Part shown: positions 10,535 to 23,409 of the stretch, piece by piece
Layout of the letters: the number at the start of each line of letters is the position of its first letter
Position numbering within the stretch: the stretch's first letter is position 1
Assembly: GCA_933228675.1 (NCBI GenBank)
Contig: OW121744.1
Span: forward strand, 102,345,622 to 102,409,621
Source: Stomorhina lunata
Lineage: Eukaryota > Arthropoda > Insecta > Diptera > Rhiniidae
Length of the DNA stretch: 64,000 nucleotides
Reading direction: 5' to 3'
The notes under the pieces: model-generated
Database searches by the model: none
Told to the model about the DNA's origin: nothing
The model's input: the letters and a program-made list of their open reading frames with translations, nothing else
Translations under genes and position numbers: made by a program

Positions 10535-11878
10535 TAAATCGTGACCCTTTTATAGAAGTATCTTTTCAATCGTGAATCTTTATATGAGAAAACTTTCAAT
10601 CGTTGGTCTTTTTAGAAGAAAATATTAAATCGTGACTCTTTTATAGAAGAATCATTTTAATCGTGGATCTTTATATGAGAAACATTTTAATCGTTGGTCT
10701 TTATAGAAGAAAATTTTTACTCGTGACTCTTTTATATCAAAAAAATTTTTAATCGTGACTCTTATAGAAGAATCTTTTCAATCGTGAATCTTTATATGAG
10801 AAAACTTTCAATCGTTGGTCTTTATAGAAGAAAAATTTTTAATCGTGACTCTTTTATATAAAAAAATTTTTAATCGTCACTCTTTTATAGAAGAATTTTT
10901 TCAATCGTGAATCTTTATATGAGAAAACTTTCAATCGTTGGCCTTTATAGAAGAAAATTTTAAATCGTGACCCTTTTATAAAAGAATCTTTTCAATTACG
11001 AATCTTTATATAAGAAAACTTTCAATCGTTGGTTTTTATATATGAACATTTTTAATCGTGACTCTTTTATATAAGAAAATATTTAATCGTGACTCTTTTA
11101 CAGAAAAATCTTTTCAATCGTGGATCTTTATACGAGAAAACTTTCAGTCGTTGGTCTTTACAGAAGAAAATTTTTAATCGTGACCCTTTTAAATAAGAAA
11201 ATTTTTAATCGTGACTCTTTTATAGAAGAATCTTTTTAATTGTGAATCTTTATATGAGAAAACTTTCAATCGTTGGTCTTTATAGAAAAAAATATTCAAT
11301 CGTAGGTCTTTACAGAAAAAAGTTTTTAATCGTGACTCTTTTATATAAGAAAATTTTTAATCGTGACTCTTTTATAGAAGAATCTTTTTAATCGTGAATC
11401 TTTATATGAGAAAACTTTTAATTGTTGATCTTTATAGAAAAGAATATTAAATCGTGACCATTTTTTAGAAGAATCTTTTCAATCGTGAATCTTTATATGA
11501 GAAAACTTTCAATCGTTGGTCTTTATAGAAGAAAATATCAAATTGTGACACTTTTATAGAAGAATCTTTTCAATTGTGGATCTTTATATACAAAAACTTT
11601 CAGTTATTGGTCTTTACAGAAGAAAAGCTTTCTCTCTTTTATATAAGAAAATTTTTAATCGTGACTCCTTAATAGAAGGGTCTTTTCAATCGTCAATTCT
11701 TATATAAGAAAACTTTCAATCGTTGGTCTTTATAGAAGAACAAATTTTAATAGTGACTTTTTATATAAGAACAATTTTAATCGTGACTCTTTTATAGAAA
11801 AATCTTTTCAATCATAGGTTTTTAATATGAGAAAACTTTCAATCGTTGGTGTTTATAGAAGAACGTATTTAATCGCGA
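10535..11878. repeat. Higher-order minisatellite, block 2
   Basis: Same monomers as at 7846-8830, with type B often ending ATATGAG here. The A-B-C trimer order is clear over several consecutive periods, for example 10780-10860 and 11380-11530. There is also a fourth type with TTTTATATAAGAAAA. The block stops where a non-LTR relic starts at about 11885. Confidence 0.85.
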
Positions 11879-11884
11879 CGCAAA

Positions 11885-12400
11885 GACATGGGATAATATA
11901 GTAGCCTGCTGTACATCTAGGGCTCTATAACCCAGACACGATATAAGCAGCAACAAAACTCTGTTAGGTCTTACTAGGATAAATGAAAGATGCTAAATAT
12001 TATCAGGTCAAACTCTAGGCTAAACAGATGAAATAGAAACATTCCGGACTTTTGCAGACGGCATTTAGATGTGGACTCTTCCAAGTCAATAGAAGACACC
12101 CTCTGTCACTGTCCAATGCTCCAGAATCAGAGGCTTAGACATCTAGTTAATAAATTCCATAATGAACTTCAGTGAAGTGAGATGGGAGCATTCCGGACTT
12201 TTGCAGACTGTGTTTAGATGTGGATAACTTATCTAAATTCAATAGAACACATCCTCTGTCACTGCCCAATGCTCAAAAATCAGAGGCTTAGACATACATC
12301 TAGTTAGTACATTCCATAATGAACTTCAGTAGATACATCAGTGCAAACTGAGTGATCTTGTAGGTTTTATAACTGGACTCAGTGGCAATTATAAGCCATT
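11885..12400 (+). pseudogene. Non-LTR retrotransposon tail with internal duplication
   Basis: The + strand encodes fragments matching the C-terminal region seen at 1087 on the other strand: TWDNIVACCTSRAL, then IPDFCRRHLDVDSSKSIEDT, LCHCPMLQNQRLRHL and SLSDLVGFITGL. The CRxC...LCHC part is present twice in tandem (about 12045-12180 and 12185-12320), a 140-150-bp duplication inside the dead copy. There are multiple stops. Confidence 0.75.
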
Positions 12401-12689
12401 ATTTCTCTAGGTAGTACTAATTTGAAACCTTCAAAACAATTAGGATTATTACTTTCTTCTTTTTATGATCTATCTTTTTGCAGTCTCTAGTCTCTTAGTT
12501 TCCTTATTATTCTATTTCACTTAAGAATCACAAGAATCACAGCTTCTTCAAATTCTTCCTTTCAAAAGTAACCCAACTTACCTTCATGTAGTTTTAGCTT
12601 CGTATTGGAACGATTCGAACATTTTATCGAATTTTCGATTCTAAAAAAATACTTAGTTTAGGTTAGTGTGTCAGTCTGGTAATCAGAGT

Positions 12690-13250
12690 TTATTAGCCTT
12701 TGAAGCCCATGTTGAAACTCTGGGTCAACATTAAATCAAGACTTAAGTCGGTCAATGTTTATATTAGGAATATTCGCTTTCCGACGCAAAGGAGCAGATT
12801 CCAAATTGCCCGTACAGATTTCACAAAACCTAACCTTGTGCCTTCCAATTAGATACTGTTCTATCATATAACGATACAATAACCTATGAGAATATTTCCT
12901 ATATAAACCGGCAATATCTGTCTGGGTGGAAGAGACATCTCCCTATCTCAGAAGATTCTTCTACTGCTAGACAAAACAAATTGCCCTCTTGTACACTTTT
13001 AGTGCAACTGTGGTCTATGATGTTTATAATAAAATCAAGCTTCTTATCCAAAAATACTACTAAGTACTTGTTACAGTCCGCGAAAGGGGTTACAGTGCCC
13101 CCTTAGTAGATAGGTTCCACTAATGGAATTTTGAAATTTCGTCCGCTAATCTCGGCACATGGAGAAAGACTCTCTAAAAAATGTATCTGAGTGTTCTTAT
13201 CTAATTTGCGTATGCTACAACCTTTACACTTACCTTTTTTAGGGATACCA
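12690..13250 (-). pseudogene. Non-LTR reverse transcriptase relic (thumb region)
   Basis: On the minus strand the frames give IPLVEPIY, TVTPFADCNKYLVVFLDKKL, DFIINI and CTKSVQEGNLFCL. This order matches the region just after the reverse transcriptase catalytic motifs in I/R1-type elements, where a K-Y-L-G-V-x-L-D-x-K-L motif is typical. Frames are broken, and the MITE at 13251-13361 sits at its upstream edge. Confidence 0.6.
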
Positions 13251-13361
13251 GGGGGGTTACTGCGTATCTCGATTCGAAAATTAAACTTTTCGAACTTGTA
13301 TGTTGAAAGCATTGCGATTCGAAAATAGTTTCTTTCGAATCGAGTTACGCGGTAACCCCCC
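13251..13361. mobile_element. 111-bp MITE with GGGGGGTTAC termini
   Basis: The left end GGGGGGTTACTGCGTATCTC continues to GATTCGAAA, and the right end is the inverted copy with two differences over about 28 bp. The interior is only about 55 bp. It contains no gene. A decayed relative may lie at 25588-25650, where GGGGTTTACACCTTATCTC and TGGAGTAACCCCCT face each other. Confidence 0.7.
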
Positions 13362-13379
13362 AGAATATCGTCCAAGGGA

Positions 13380-15465
13380 GGGTTTCATAGTAAGGAAGAT
13401 AAAACCCCGCTTTGTGGTGTTCTCATCCAAAAAATCTATTTAATTTTCGTTTCTTTTAATATCTTGCCTTTTGCTTTGTTGTTCTAACTTAAAAGGTCTC
13501 GAAAATTATATGAAGGTTAGATTTATATACTATCGTGACGTCTGCATCCTCATCAGAGTCTGGAAGCAACTCTTTCTCACAGTTATCCCTGGTTTTCTGA
13601 AGATACGGTTGCATATCTAAATGAATCAGAACACGATAAGAAGGCAGTATATAGAGTAAGAAGTCTAATATAAAATGGATAAAGCATCCCTTACTAAGAA
13701 AGATTAGCGCAAGATAAAGTAGTGGCCTCAGTAAATCACAAAAGTCGACTCGAAGTACTATCGTTTACAGATATAATAGTTTGACCTTGTCTTTTTTGGC
13801 AAAACATTAGCAAAACCTTGTATTCGATCTCCATTCGCCCAATCCAAAATTATACCTGCGAGTGACTTGGATCAGACCGGGACGACATAGGTTGTCGATA
13901 ACATCCAGAGCCGCTATACGCCAAACTCACCCACTTCCCTCGGAGCTAGTTGACAGTAACAAACAGAATGCTTGACTTTAAAGGCAATTAGTTAGATTTG
14001 CCACTGGAATCACCCCACATTGAGACAAATGTGTGGTGTACCAGACATCCTCATGAAACAACCTAGTTGCTTTAAAGCAACCTAGTTGCTTTAAATGTAG
14101 ACGGGGCATTCTGTTTTTCAGATAGGCTCCTCTTCAGCTTTATAAACTTTCTCTGCTTGGAAGTCAGAGTTTTTGGATCGGCTTTATCAAGTCTCTTAGT
14201 TATTTTGAGAAAAGTTCTCCTCGATACTAGGATAATGCCATTTATACCAACTATAAATAGCATTAGCATATTTTCATCTTCTTTCTCTTTAACTAATTTT
14301 CCCACCATAACCTCAAAAACTCTATTTCCCCACGCTCTAATTTATCACAATTTAAACCATTTAAACGTTCGAATTAGTCATTCGCTTTATCTTAACAACA
14401 TGACAAGTAAATTACTAAACTAATTAAATACGTTTACAAAAAAAGCTTTCTCTTTTCTTCTTTTTCTTATTGTCGCTTTACATTTCGGCCTCAACAAAAG
14501 ATGAATGAGGAAGACATTAACTAAAACAGACCAAAACATAATGTAAATTTAAAATAACGACGACATCTTATTTTAAACTATAAAAAAATAACAGACCAAT
14601 AACTATAAAACGTCATTACTTGTAAAGACCTTTTTCCAAAGACCTCCACAAAGCTGGTCAATATCAATCAATACCGTTAACCATAATTAAAGTTGACATA
14701 ATTTCACATACTGTTGCAACAACAACAACTACAGCCAAGACGACGACGCCGTCAAACTCCACGGCCAATAGCCACAACAAATAGTGAACCCCCCTCCTCC
14801 CTTCGAGTAACATTCATTGAAGCAGACAAACGAAAAACCAAAAAGTTTCCCTTTCATTGAACATCGACGAAACAAAAGTAAAACTCACGTGTTTCATTGC
14901 CACAATGTTTCCTTCGTCGTCTCTTTTGATTACTATTAATATCATAATGATCATAAGACTTAATGATCTTAAAACTTAATGATCATTATATTGGTACGCA
15001 TGTTATGTTTCATTTGGTTGTAATATAGTTAGTACTCGTGGTACCCTACACCAGGTTTTTGGCCTGTTTATAAATCTTCAATTAACCGACTTAAAAGTGT
15101 AGTTAAGCAAAAAGTAAGTCTGCTTTCCCACAGTTTTATAGAGACCCTTGACTTTACAGCATCTGAAATCTTTGAGGTTTCCATTTCCCGGTATAGATCT
15201 TCTTCGAGTTACGTGCAAATACGGGTTTAAGTTTCGATTAATTGATAGCGAAAGGTGCAGATTTCCTTCTTCATATATGACGTGTGTGACGCTGCACGTC
15301 ATCTTAAATTTCTGACTTCTTTGACCGCATTTAATTTGATAGTGGCTATGAAACCTTTGAGGTTTGCATTTTCCAGTATAGATCTTCTACCAGTTACGTG
15401 CTAATTACGGTGTTTCGGGTGCAAGTTCAATCTGATTTCGAAAAACCGTGAAGCGACGATTGAAC
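13380..15465. other. Mostly unassigned; possible retroelement remnants
   Basis: A minus-strand frame at 14308-14072 encodes a basic peptide (KRLDKADPKTLTSKQRKF) that could be part of a non-LTR ORF1. I cannot assign it firmly. A 16-bp direct duplication (CAACCTAGTTGCTTTA) lies at about 14060-14095. The rest shows no recognisable gene. Confidence 0.3.
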
Positions 15466-15469
15466 TGAC

Positions 15470-16140
15470 CCAAAGGCTTTAGTTCAATAGGAATTTGCTC
15501 ATAATAATTCTGTCCTTTGTATTTTTAAAACGAAGTACCGAATCTGTTTGGAAATCAAGGCCAATAAATTGTGCTACTTCCACTGGATGAGGCGGTACAG
15601 TTGAAAATGTGGAAGCATTATGAGCAACCTGAACACATGCTGGGCATACGTTGAGGAAGGCACGCCCTATGCGGGACCAAAATATGTTTAATCTGTTGCT
15701 ATCCCAATCTCAAATGTAAAAGAGATTCCGCGGCAAGTTCTTTTCTTCTTCTGCTATGCGCGGTGAGCTATAACCAGAAATCGCGGAGTTGTTATGAATG
15801 TTGCTTAATGCTGTCGTGTACAAGGTATGATCTAGAGGATCAAGCACATACATATCTTCGTATGCTTTTCTCATACATGTGAAGGCTTCTTGGAGAAGAC
15901 TGTGGGGGTGTTGAATTTTGGATGATTTATCCGATGACATCCCAAAAGGATTATTTACTGGCATGATCTTTGTTTCCTCGTGAAGATAATCTGTGTAAGA
16001 TAATTTCTCTTAACTGAGCATCACTTAACGACGCTGACCACACCGGAGCAGCGAACTTTACGATTCGAAATGGCGCAACTAGTCTAACTAACTGATAATA
16101 AGATATATCTTCTAATATCGATTGCGTCTTCCACAATAAA
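15470..16140 (-). pseudogene. Jockey-like non-LTR retrotransposon 3' end
   Basis: The minus strand gives RIVKFAAPVWSASLSDAQLR at about 16070, which is the usual NYAAPVWSP block after the reverse transcriptase of Jockey-type elements. Near 15620-15590 it gives VCPACVQVAHN and HPVEVAQFIGLDFQ, the C-terminal CPxC...HPVxVAxFLGL region. The two lie in different frames around a middle segment (PVNNPFGMSSDKSS). A decayed copy. Confidence 0.65.
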
Positions 16141-16429
16141 TTCCTAATAAATCTGACTCTTTTAAACGTTGCAAAAAAATACCGCCCGATTGAAAAGTTA
16201 TACTGATCTAAGAAGATAGTTTTTAATTGTCTTCTTGACGCAATATCTGTATCTCATATTGAATTCTTTGAGGTATCAGTAAAGCTCAAGCACTGTTGAA
16301 AGTTAAAGCGCGGGCCAATTCCGATAAAAACAAAATTGAGTCCCAATCGATACCTCCCTGTACAATTTCTATCGAAAGAGATTTTCAAGTTCTCGCGGAA
16401 GTTTTATTCGTGCAAATCGTTTTCAGATC

Positions 16430-18720
16430 TTGATAATCAATTGAGAAACACCAGATTTGTTTGAAAGATTCGGATCCAATGCCAACCATCTTAGATCCAT
16501 CTGTATCGTTTCGAAAGGAACTTCTTAGAGATCTTTCCGAATTTACGAGTGGACATTGCCACTAATCTTCTGGGAATCGACAGAGCAGCAGCTCTTCTGA
16601 AGACTGTTAAATCGGTCTAATTCATCGAGATTTCGTTCCGATTTTTGAGACTTAAAAGTTATTAACACAAAAGTCGTATTGAAACCTCTTTTTCGATGTT
16701 CTGCTATTATTTTTTCTTACGACAGTATGTACACGAAATCGAGTCCCAATCGTAACCTCTCTGGGTGACCGATTCCGATGTTCTGTGCAATTTCTATCAA
16801 TAGAGATTTTCAAGTTCACAGGCTTTGGTAATCTTCTCAGAAACGCCAGATTTATCTGGAAGATTCGAATCCAATACCATACTATCTCAGATCCATCAGT
16901 CTTCTTCTGTTGTCCTTGACTCCCAGTGGAGCATAGGAAGATTCATCAGTATCTTTTAGAAATAAATTGCTTAAAGAGATTATTTTGGGAATCTGCAGAG
17001 CACGAGATTTTCTATCAATTCACCAAGATTTTGCTCTGATTTTTAAGTCTTAAGTTATTAACACGTATTTTTTGGCGGGAATTGCTTAAAGAAATTTGTC
17101 CGAATTTCCGAGTGGACATTCTCATTACGAGCTCTTCTGAGGACTGTTGGAGCGGGCTAGTTCACCGAGATTTCGCTTTGATTTTTGGGTCTTAACAGTT
17201 TCAATTGCGATATTCTGCTATTCTATTATTTTGTGGAATTTCTATCAGTAGAGATTAAAATGTTCTCGCGGTAGTTTTATTCGTGTAATCGTTTACAGGC
17301 CTTTATAATCTTCTGGGAAACCCCAGATTTATCTGAAATATACGGGTCCACAGTGCCGTACTATTTTGGATTTATCAGAATCGTTTCAATAGGAATTGCT
17401 TAAAGAGATTTCTTCGAATTTCTGAGAACGCTTCTAGGTATCGACAGAGCACGAGCTCTTCCGAGGACTGTTAAAGCGAACCAATTCACCGAGATTTCAC
17501 GCTGATTTTTGGAGGACCACTTCCGATATTCTATTATTTTGAGGAATTTCTATCGATAGAGATTTTAATGTTCTCTATGTAGTTTTATTCGTGTAACCGT
17601 TTGCAGACCTTGATAATCTTCTGGGAAATGCCAGATTTATCTGGAAGATACGGTAGATACTAGTGACATACTATGTTAGATCCATCAGTATCGTTTCGAA
17701 AGGAATTGCTTAAAGATATTTTTTTCTGAATTTCTGAGTGAGACATCCTCATTAAGAATTCTTCTGGGTATCGGCAGAGCACGAGCTTTTCTAAGAACTA
17801 TTGAAGCGGACCAATTCATAGAGATTTCAGTCTCTTCCGCTAACTGATCTCTACAAAGATTACAATGTTACCTTAGTAATTTTATTTGTGGAATTGTTTG
17901 CAATTTTGAAAATCTTCTAAGAACCGCCAGATTCATCTGGAAGGTGATTTCCTTTTTTGCAGTTCTTGAAAATCTAAGAAGCTCCGGATCAGTACAAAGA
18001 TTACAAGGTTACCTTAGTAATTATATTCGTGAAATTGTTTACAGTTTTGAAAATCTTCTAAGAAACGCCAAATTCTTTAGGAAGGTTATATCTTGTTTAC
18101 AGTTCTTGAAAATCTTCTAAGAAGCTCCAAATGTATCAGGAAGGTCATAATAATGCCCTATTTCGAGCTCATCTAAAAAGATTCTGAATCCAATGCCAAT
18201 GGCTTTCTAAGAGCAGCCAATAAAGATTTGAATAGCATTAGTTTCAGGGAGATTTCAAAAATTTAAAATCATCTGGATCGCCAGAAAACTCAGTGAAAAT
18301 AGAATGCCCTCTAGCCATATGTTCGATCATATCGTATGAAGATCGCAGTTCCTGAAAATCTTCTAAGAAGCTCCGGGTTTATCAGTAATATGATTTAAAT
18401 GCGCCGTTTCGAGCTCATCTAAGAAGATTCCGAATTCAGTGCCAAAGGCTATTTTAGAGCAGCCAATATAGATTTGAATTGCATTAGTTTAAGGGAGATT
18501 TAAACAATTTTAAATGATCTGGATCGCCAGAAAACTCAGTCCAAATATAATGCCCTCTAGCCATCCGTCTGATAATTTCGTGGGAAGATCACAGTTCTTA
18601 AAAACCGTATTTCGAGCTCATCTGAGAAGATTTGGATAGCATTAGCTTAAGAGAGATGGATCGCCAGAAAATTCAGTCAAAATAGAATGCCTTCTAGCCA
18701 TATATCTGATTATTTCGTAA
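16430..18720. repeat. Degenerate long tandem repeat (units about 300-480 bp)
   Basis: The phrase CCAGATTTATCTGGAAGAT recurs at about 16449, 16847, 17324, 17632 and 17930, and more weakly at 18067, 18126 and 18370. Each time it is followed by ATCCATCAGTATCGTTTCGA-like, GGAATTGCTTAAAGAGATTT-like and CAGAGCACGAGCTCTTCTGA-like blocks. Later units shorten to a variant with GAGCTCATCTAAGAAGATT. No coding frame is maintained. Confidence 0.65.
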
Positions 18721-18729
18721 GAAGATCAC

Positions 18730-19915
18730 AACAAGGAAACCAAACCACTTGGTTAATGTAATATTGCGAAGGCATCCATGATTTCTGATATTTCAAATTT
18801 CATACTTCCTCTGCAAGGCGTTAAAACAATCTTAGTCATCTAATTAGATAACAGATCCATTATTACAGATCACCTGAGATTATGAAATGTTAGGAACTTT
18901 GACGTTCAGATGCATAGTACTTTTTGAGTTACTCAAATAATGCAAACTGCGTTAGTTGAATAAAAGGGACTTATATACTAGTACCTGGAACTTGCTAGAT
19001 TGGTTTATCTGAAATCTAAAATTCAGATACATCACCATAGAGCACTGGTCAATTTCGATATTAAAAAAAAAACGCAAATGTGGAATTGTTAGTGTAGAGC
19101 TCCTTCTTCGTTCTTCATCGTCTGTACTTTCTTTCATGTCTCTTTTGTTTGTGGCGCTTAAAGCTTATTTTGTGGCTAGAAACCTACTAAACTAAATTGT
19201 ATTGATATGGTTTTAATTTACATTTAATTTTAGTAAAAAATTTAAATGTACATAGAGACATTGTTGTCCAATTGGCCAGCTTAGTTACCAGCTATGCAAA
19301 TGGCGTAGTAAAAGCTTAACGGAGGCCTTAATTACCCACCAAACTTGTTTAATTTATTCAAAATACGTAATACACTTCACTTTTTTTTCAATTAATTTCG
19401 TGTTTCTTGTTAAGTTTTCATCAGTTTTAACCATAAAATTTTCCTTTTATTGTTTATTTTACATTTATAAAATACTTTAGCTTTTAATGGCTTAATTGTT
19501 GTTTTTGGCTAATTTTCAATTTTCTTTTAAAAATGCGTCATCATTAACCGACTGATACTCGACGATTGTTCAAATCTTTTGTTATTGATTTATTGTGAAA
19601 AAAAAATTGAACAGAAATTTTAATTGTTTCTTGTTCTTAAAACAATTTTATTTGTTCTATAAATCACAAGGATTTTCGAATTTGTTACTTCTTTATAATT
19701 TCCGCCTTATATTATATTTTATAAAAAAAATTTCCGGAAAATTTGTGATTAATTATTAATTAATCATAAATTATATTATTATAATTATACTTCCGTTAAA
19801 TTTACAACTTTTTGTCTGGGAATTAAAAAGGTACAATTTATGGAATTAATTATAAGGGAAATGGAAATATTTATTACTATGATTTTTTTTTAACTAACGT
19901 GTTCATGTTTGCCTA
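18730..19915. other. A+T-rich sequence, nothing recognised
   Basis: No exon, terminal repeat or RNA gene supported. Confidence 0.45.
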
Positions 19916-19920
19916 TCTAA

Positions 19921-21957
19921 ATTTTTCGAAAAATTTCCTATAAATAGTCAATTTTCGAAAAATTTCCTATAAATAGACAATTTTCGAAAAATTTCCTATA
20001 AATAGACAATTTTCGAAAAATTTCCTCTAAATAGTAAATTTTCGAAAAATTTCCTATAAATAGTCAATTTTCGAAAAATTTCCTATAAATAGTCAATTTT
20101 CGAAAAATTTCCTATAAATAGTCAATTTTCGAAAAATTTCCTATAAATAGACAATTTTCGAAAAATTTCCTATAAATATTCAATTTTCGAAAAATTTCCT
20201 CTAAATAGTAAATTTTCGAAAAATTTTGTATAAATAGTCAATTTTCGAAAAATTTCCTATAAATAGACAATTTTTGAAAAATTTCCTATAAATAGTCAAT
20301 TTTCGAAAAATTTCCTATAAATAGTCAATTTTCGAAAAATTTCCTATAAATAGTCAATTTTCGAAAAATTTCTTATAAATAGTCAATTTTCGAAAAATTT
20401 CCTTTAAAATGACAATTTTCGAAAAATTTCCTTTAAAATGACAATTTTCGAAAAATTTCCTATAAATAGTCAATTTTGACAAATTTCCTATAAATATTCA
20501 AATTTCGAAAAATTTCCTATGAATATTCAATTTTCGAAAAATTTCCTATAAATAGTCAATTTTCGAAAAATTTCCTATAAATAGACAATTTTCGAAAAAT
20601 TTCCTATAAATAGTCAATTTTCGAAAAATTTCCTATAAATAGTCAATTTTCGAAAAATTTCCTTTAAAATGACAATTTTCGAAAAATTTCCTATAAAAAG
20701 TCAATTTTCGAAAAATTTCCTATAAATAGTCAATTTTCGAAATATTTCCTATAAATAGTCAATTTTCGAAAAATTTCCTATAAATAGTCAATTATCGAAA
20801 AATTTCCTATAAATAGTCAATTTTCGAAAAATTTCCTATAAATAGTAATTTTTCAAAAAATTTCCTATAAATAGTCAATTTTCAAAAAATTTCCTATAAA
20901 TAGTCAATTTTCAAAAAATTTCCTATAAATAGTCAATTTTCGAAAAATTTCCTATAAAAAGTCAATTTTCGAAAAATTTCCTTTAAAATGACAATTTTCG
21001 AAAAATTTCATATAAAAAGTCAATTATCGAAAAATTTCCTATAAATAGTCAATTTTCGAAAAATTTCCTATAAATAGTCAATTTTCCAAAAATTTCCTAT
21101 AAATAGTCAATTTTCGAAAAATTTCCTATAAATAGTCAATTTTCGAAAAATTTCCTTTAAAATGACAATTTTCGAAAAATTTCCTATAAAAAGTCAATTT
21201 TCGAAAAATTTCCTATAAAAAGTCAATTTTCGAAAAATTTCCTATAAATAGTCAATTTTCGAAATATTTCCTATAAATAGTCAATTTTCGAAAAATTTCC
21301 TATAAATAGTCAATTTTCGCAAAATTTCCTATAAATAGTCAATTTTCGAAAAAATTCCTATAAATAGTCAATTTTCGAAAAATTTCCTATAAATAGTCAA
21401 TTTTCGCAAAATTTCCTATAAATAGTCAATTTTCGAAAAATTTCCTATAAATAGAAATTTTTAAAAAAATTTCCTATAAATAGTCAATTTTCAAAAAATT
21501 TCCTATAAATAGTCAATTTTCGAAAAATTTCCTATAAATAGTCAATTTTCGAAAAATTTCCTATAAATAGTCAATTTTCGAAAAATTTCCTTTAAAATGA
21601 CAATTTTCAAAAAATTTCCTATAAATAGTAATTTTTCAAAAAATTTCCTATAAATATTCAATTTTCAAAAAATTTCCTATAAATAGTCAATTTTCGAAAA
21701 ATTTCCTATAAATAGTCAATTTTCGAAAAATTTCCTATAAATAGTCAATTTTCGAAAAATTTCCTTTAAAATGACAATTTTCGAAAAATTTCCTATAAAT
21801 AGTCAATTTTCCAAAAATTTCCTATAAATAGTCAATTTTCGAAAAATTTCCTATAAATAGTCAATATTCGAAAAATTTCCTCTAAATAGGCAATTTTCGA
21901 AAAATTTCCTATAAATAGTAATTTTTCAAAAAATTTCCTATGAACAGTCAATTTTAG
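19921..21957. repeat. 29-bp minisatellite with TATA-box-like core, about 70 copies
   Basis: The unit is TTTTCGAAAAATTTCC followed by TATAAATAGTCAA, 29 bp. Variants include TATAAATAGAC, TTTAAAATGAC and CTCTAAATAG. Copies run head to tail in one orientation with few indels. It shares GAAAAATTTCCTATAAA with the 31-bp array starting at 22676, so the two probably have one origin. Each unit contains a match to a strong TATA box. Confidence 0.9.
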
Positions 21958-22670
21958 AAATTTTCAAGATTTTAAAAAGTTTTGAAACTAGTTTTGAACC
22001 TTGAAAAGTTGTGTCTTCCTAAATCCCCTCAAAATTTTCTATCAGCTGTTAAAATTCCCTAAACTTTGTACTACTGCTACTTAATTTGATTTTTAAGATA
22101 ATTATACTTTCAATCATTAATGAACAGTAATTCGAAAACATTTAAACGCTCATATTAAATATTTTCATGTTCACTAAACCTCCAACCGTTTAAATATTAA
22201 ATTATATAATATAATAATGTTCTTAACATTTAGCAATGAGGTTTTCTTTCAAATGACTACCATCATCATATCATCATGGCTATTTAAATTTCAAATTAAT
22301 GTCAAGTATAAAATAATTTTCACAAAAATAATAGCTTAACAGTAACTAATATCTATAGAATACGTGCGGTACCTTCTTAACGAAAAGCGAATAGAAAAAA
22401 ATCACAAACTTTGATATTTATCAAAGCTAACAAAACTACTACAATAGGTATGGACTTGTAGCCAACTACCGAATAAAAGTACCTTAAAACTAAGTTGTTT
22501 TTTTTTTTAATGAAGGTAGATATTATTTATTTGTCAATTATATGTTTACAATTGTTTTGTTTCTAATGTCTGGTATTTATTTGCAAAGAATCGGAATGAC
22601 AAAAGAAAGAAAACTGTCCCAAATTTGATTGTGAAACCAAACGGCGATTTGATACGCCGCCGTCGCTATT
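21958..22670. other. Unique spacer between two related minisatellites
   Basis: About 0.7 kb of A+T-rich, non-repetitive sequence. No gene recognised. Confidence 0.5.
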
Positions 22671-22675
22671 TATAT

Positions 22676-23409
22676 AGAAATAGAAAATTTTTGAAAAATG
22701 TCCTATCAAAAAAGAAAATTTTTGAAAAATTTCCTATAAAAATAGAAAATTTTTGAAAAATTTCCTATAAAAATAGAAAATTTTTGAAAAATTTCCTATA
22801 AAAATAGAAAATTTTTGAAAAATTTCCTATAAAAATAGAAAATTTTTGAAAAATTTCCTATAAAAATAGAAAATTTTTGAAAAATTTTCTATAAAAATAG
22901 AAAATTTTTGAAAAACTTCCTATAAAAAATGGAAATTTTTGAAAAATTTCCTATAAAAATAGAAAATTTTTGAAAAATTTCCTATAAAAATAGAAAATTT
23001 TTGAAAAATTTCCTATAAAAATAGAAAATTTTTGAAAAATTTCCTATAAAAATAGAAATTTTTTGAAAAATTTCCTATAAAAATAGAAAATTTTTGAAAA
23101 ATTTCCTATAAAAATAGAAAATTTTTGGAAAATTTCCTATAAAAATAGAAAATTTTTGGAAAATTTCCTATAAAAATAGAAAATTTTTGGAAAATTTCCT
23201 ATAAAAATAGAAAATTTTTGGAAAATTTCTTATAAAAATAGAAAATTTTTGAAAAATTTCCTATAAAAATAGAAAATTTTTGAAAAATTTCCTATAAAAA
23301 TAGAAAATTTTTGAAAAATTTCCTATAAAAATAGAAAATTTTTGAAAAATTTCCTATAAAAATAGAAAATTTTTGAAAAATTTCCTATAAAAATAGAAAA
23401 TTTTTGAAT
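22676..23409. repeat. 31-bp minisatellite, forward arm of a giant inverted repeat
   Basis: The unit is GAAAATTTTTGAAAAATTTC then CTATAAAAATA, 31 bp, in about 23 very uniform copies. At 23395-23409 the array reaches a 15-base hinge, after which the same unit continues in reverse complement. Confidence 0.9.

Noticed and set aside
14157..14423. 88-codon + strand frame
   Set aside because: It is antisense to a basic minus-strand frame that is itself unassigned. Neither shows a recognisable domain.
19921..21957. CRISPR array
   Set aside because: Regular 29-bp spacing, but there are no unique spacers. The repeats are contiguous, and the DNA is eukaryotic.
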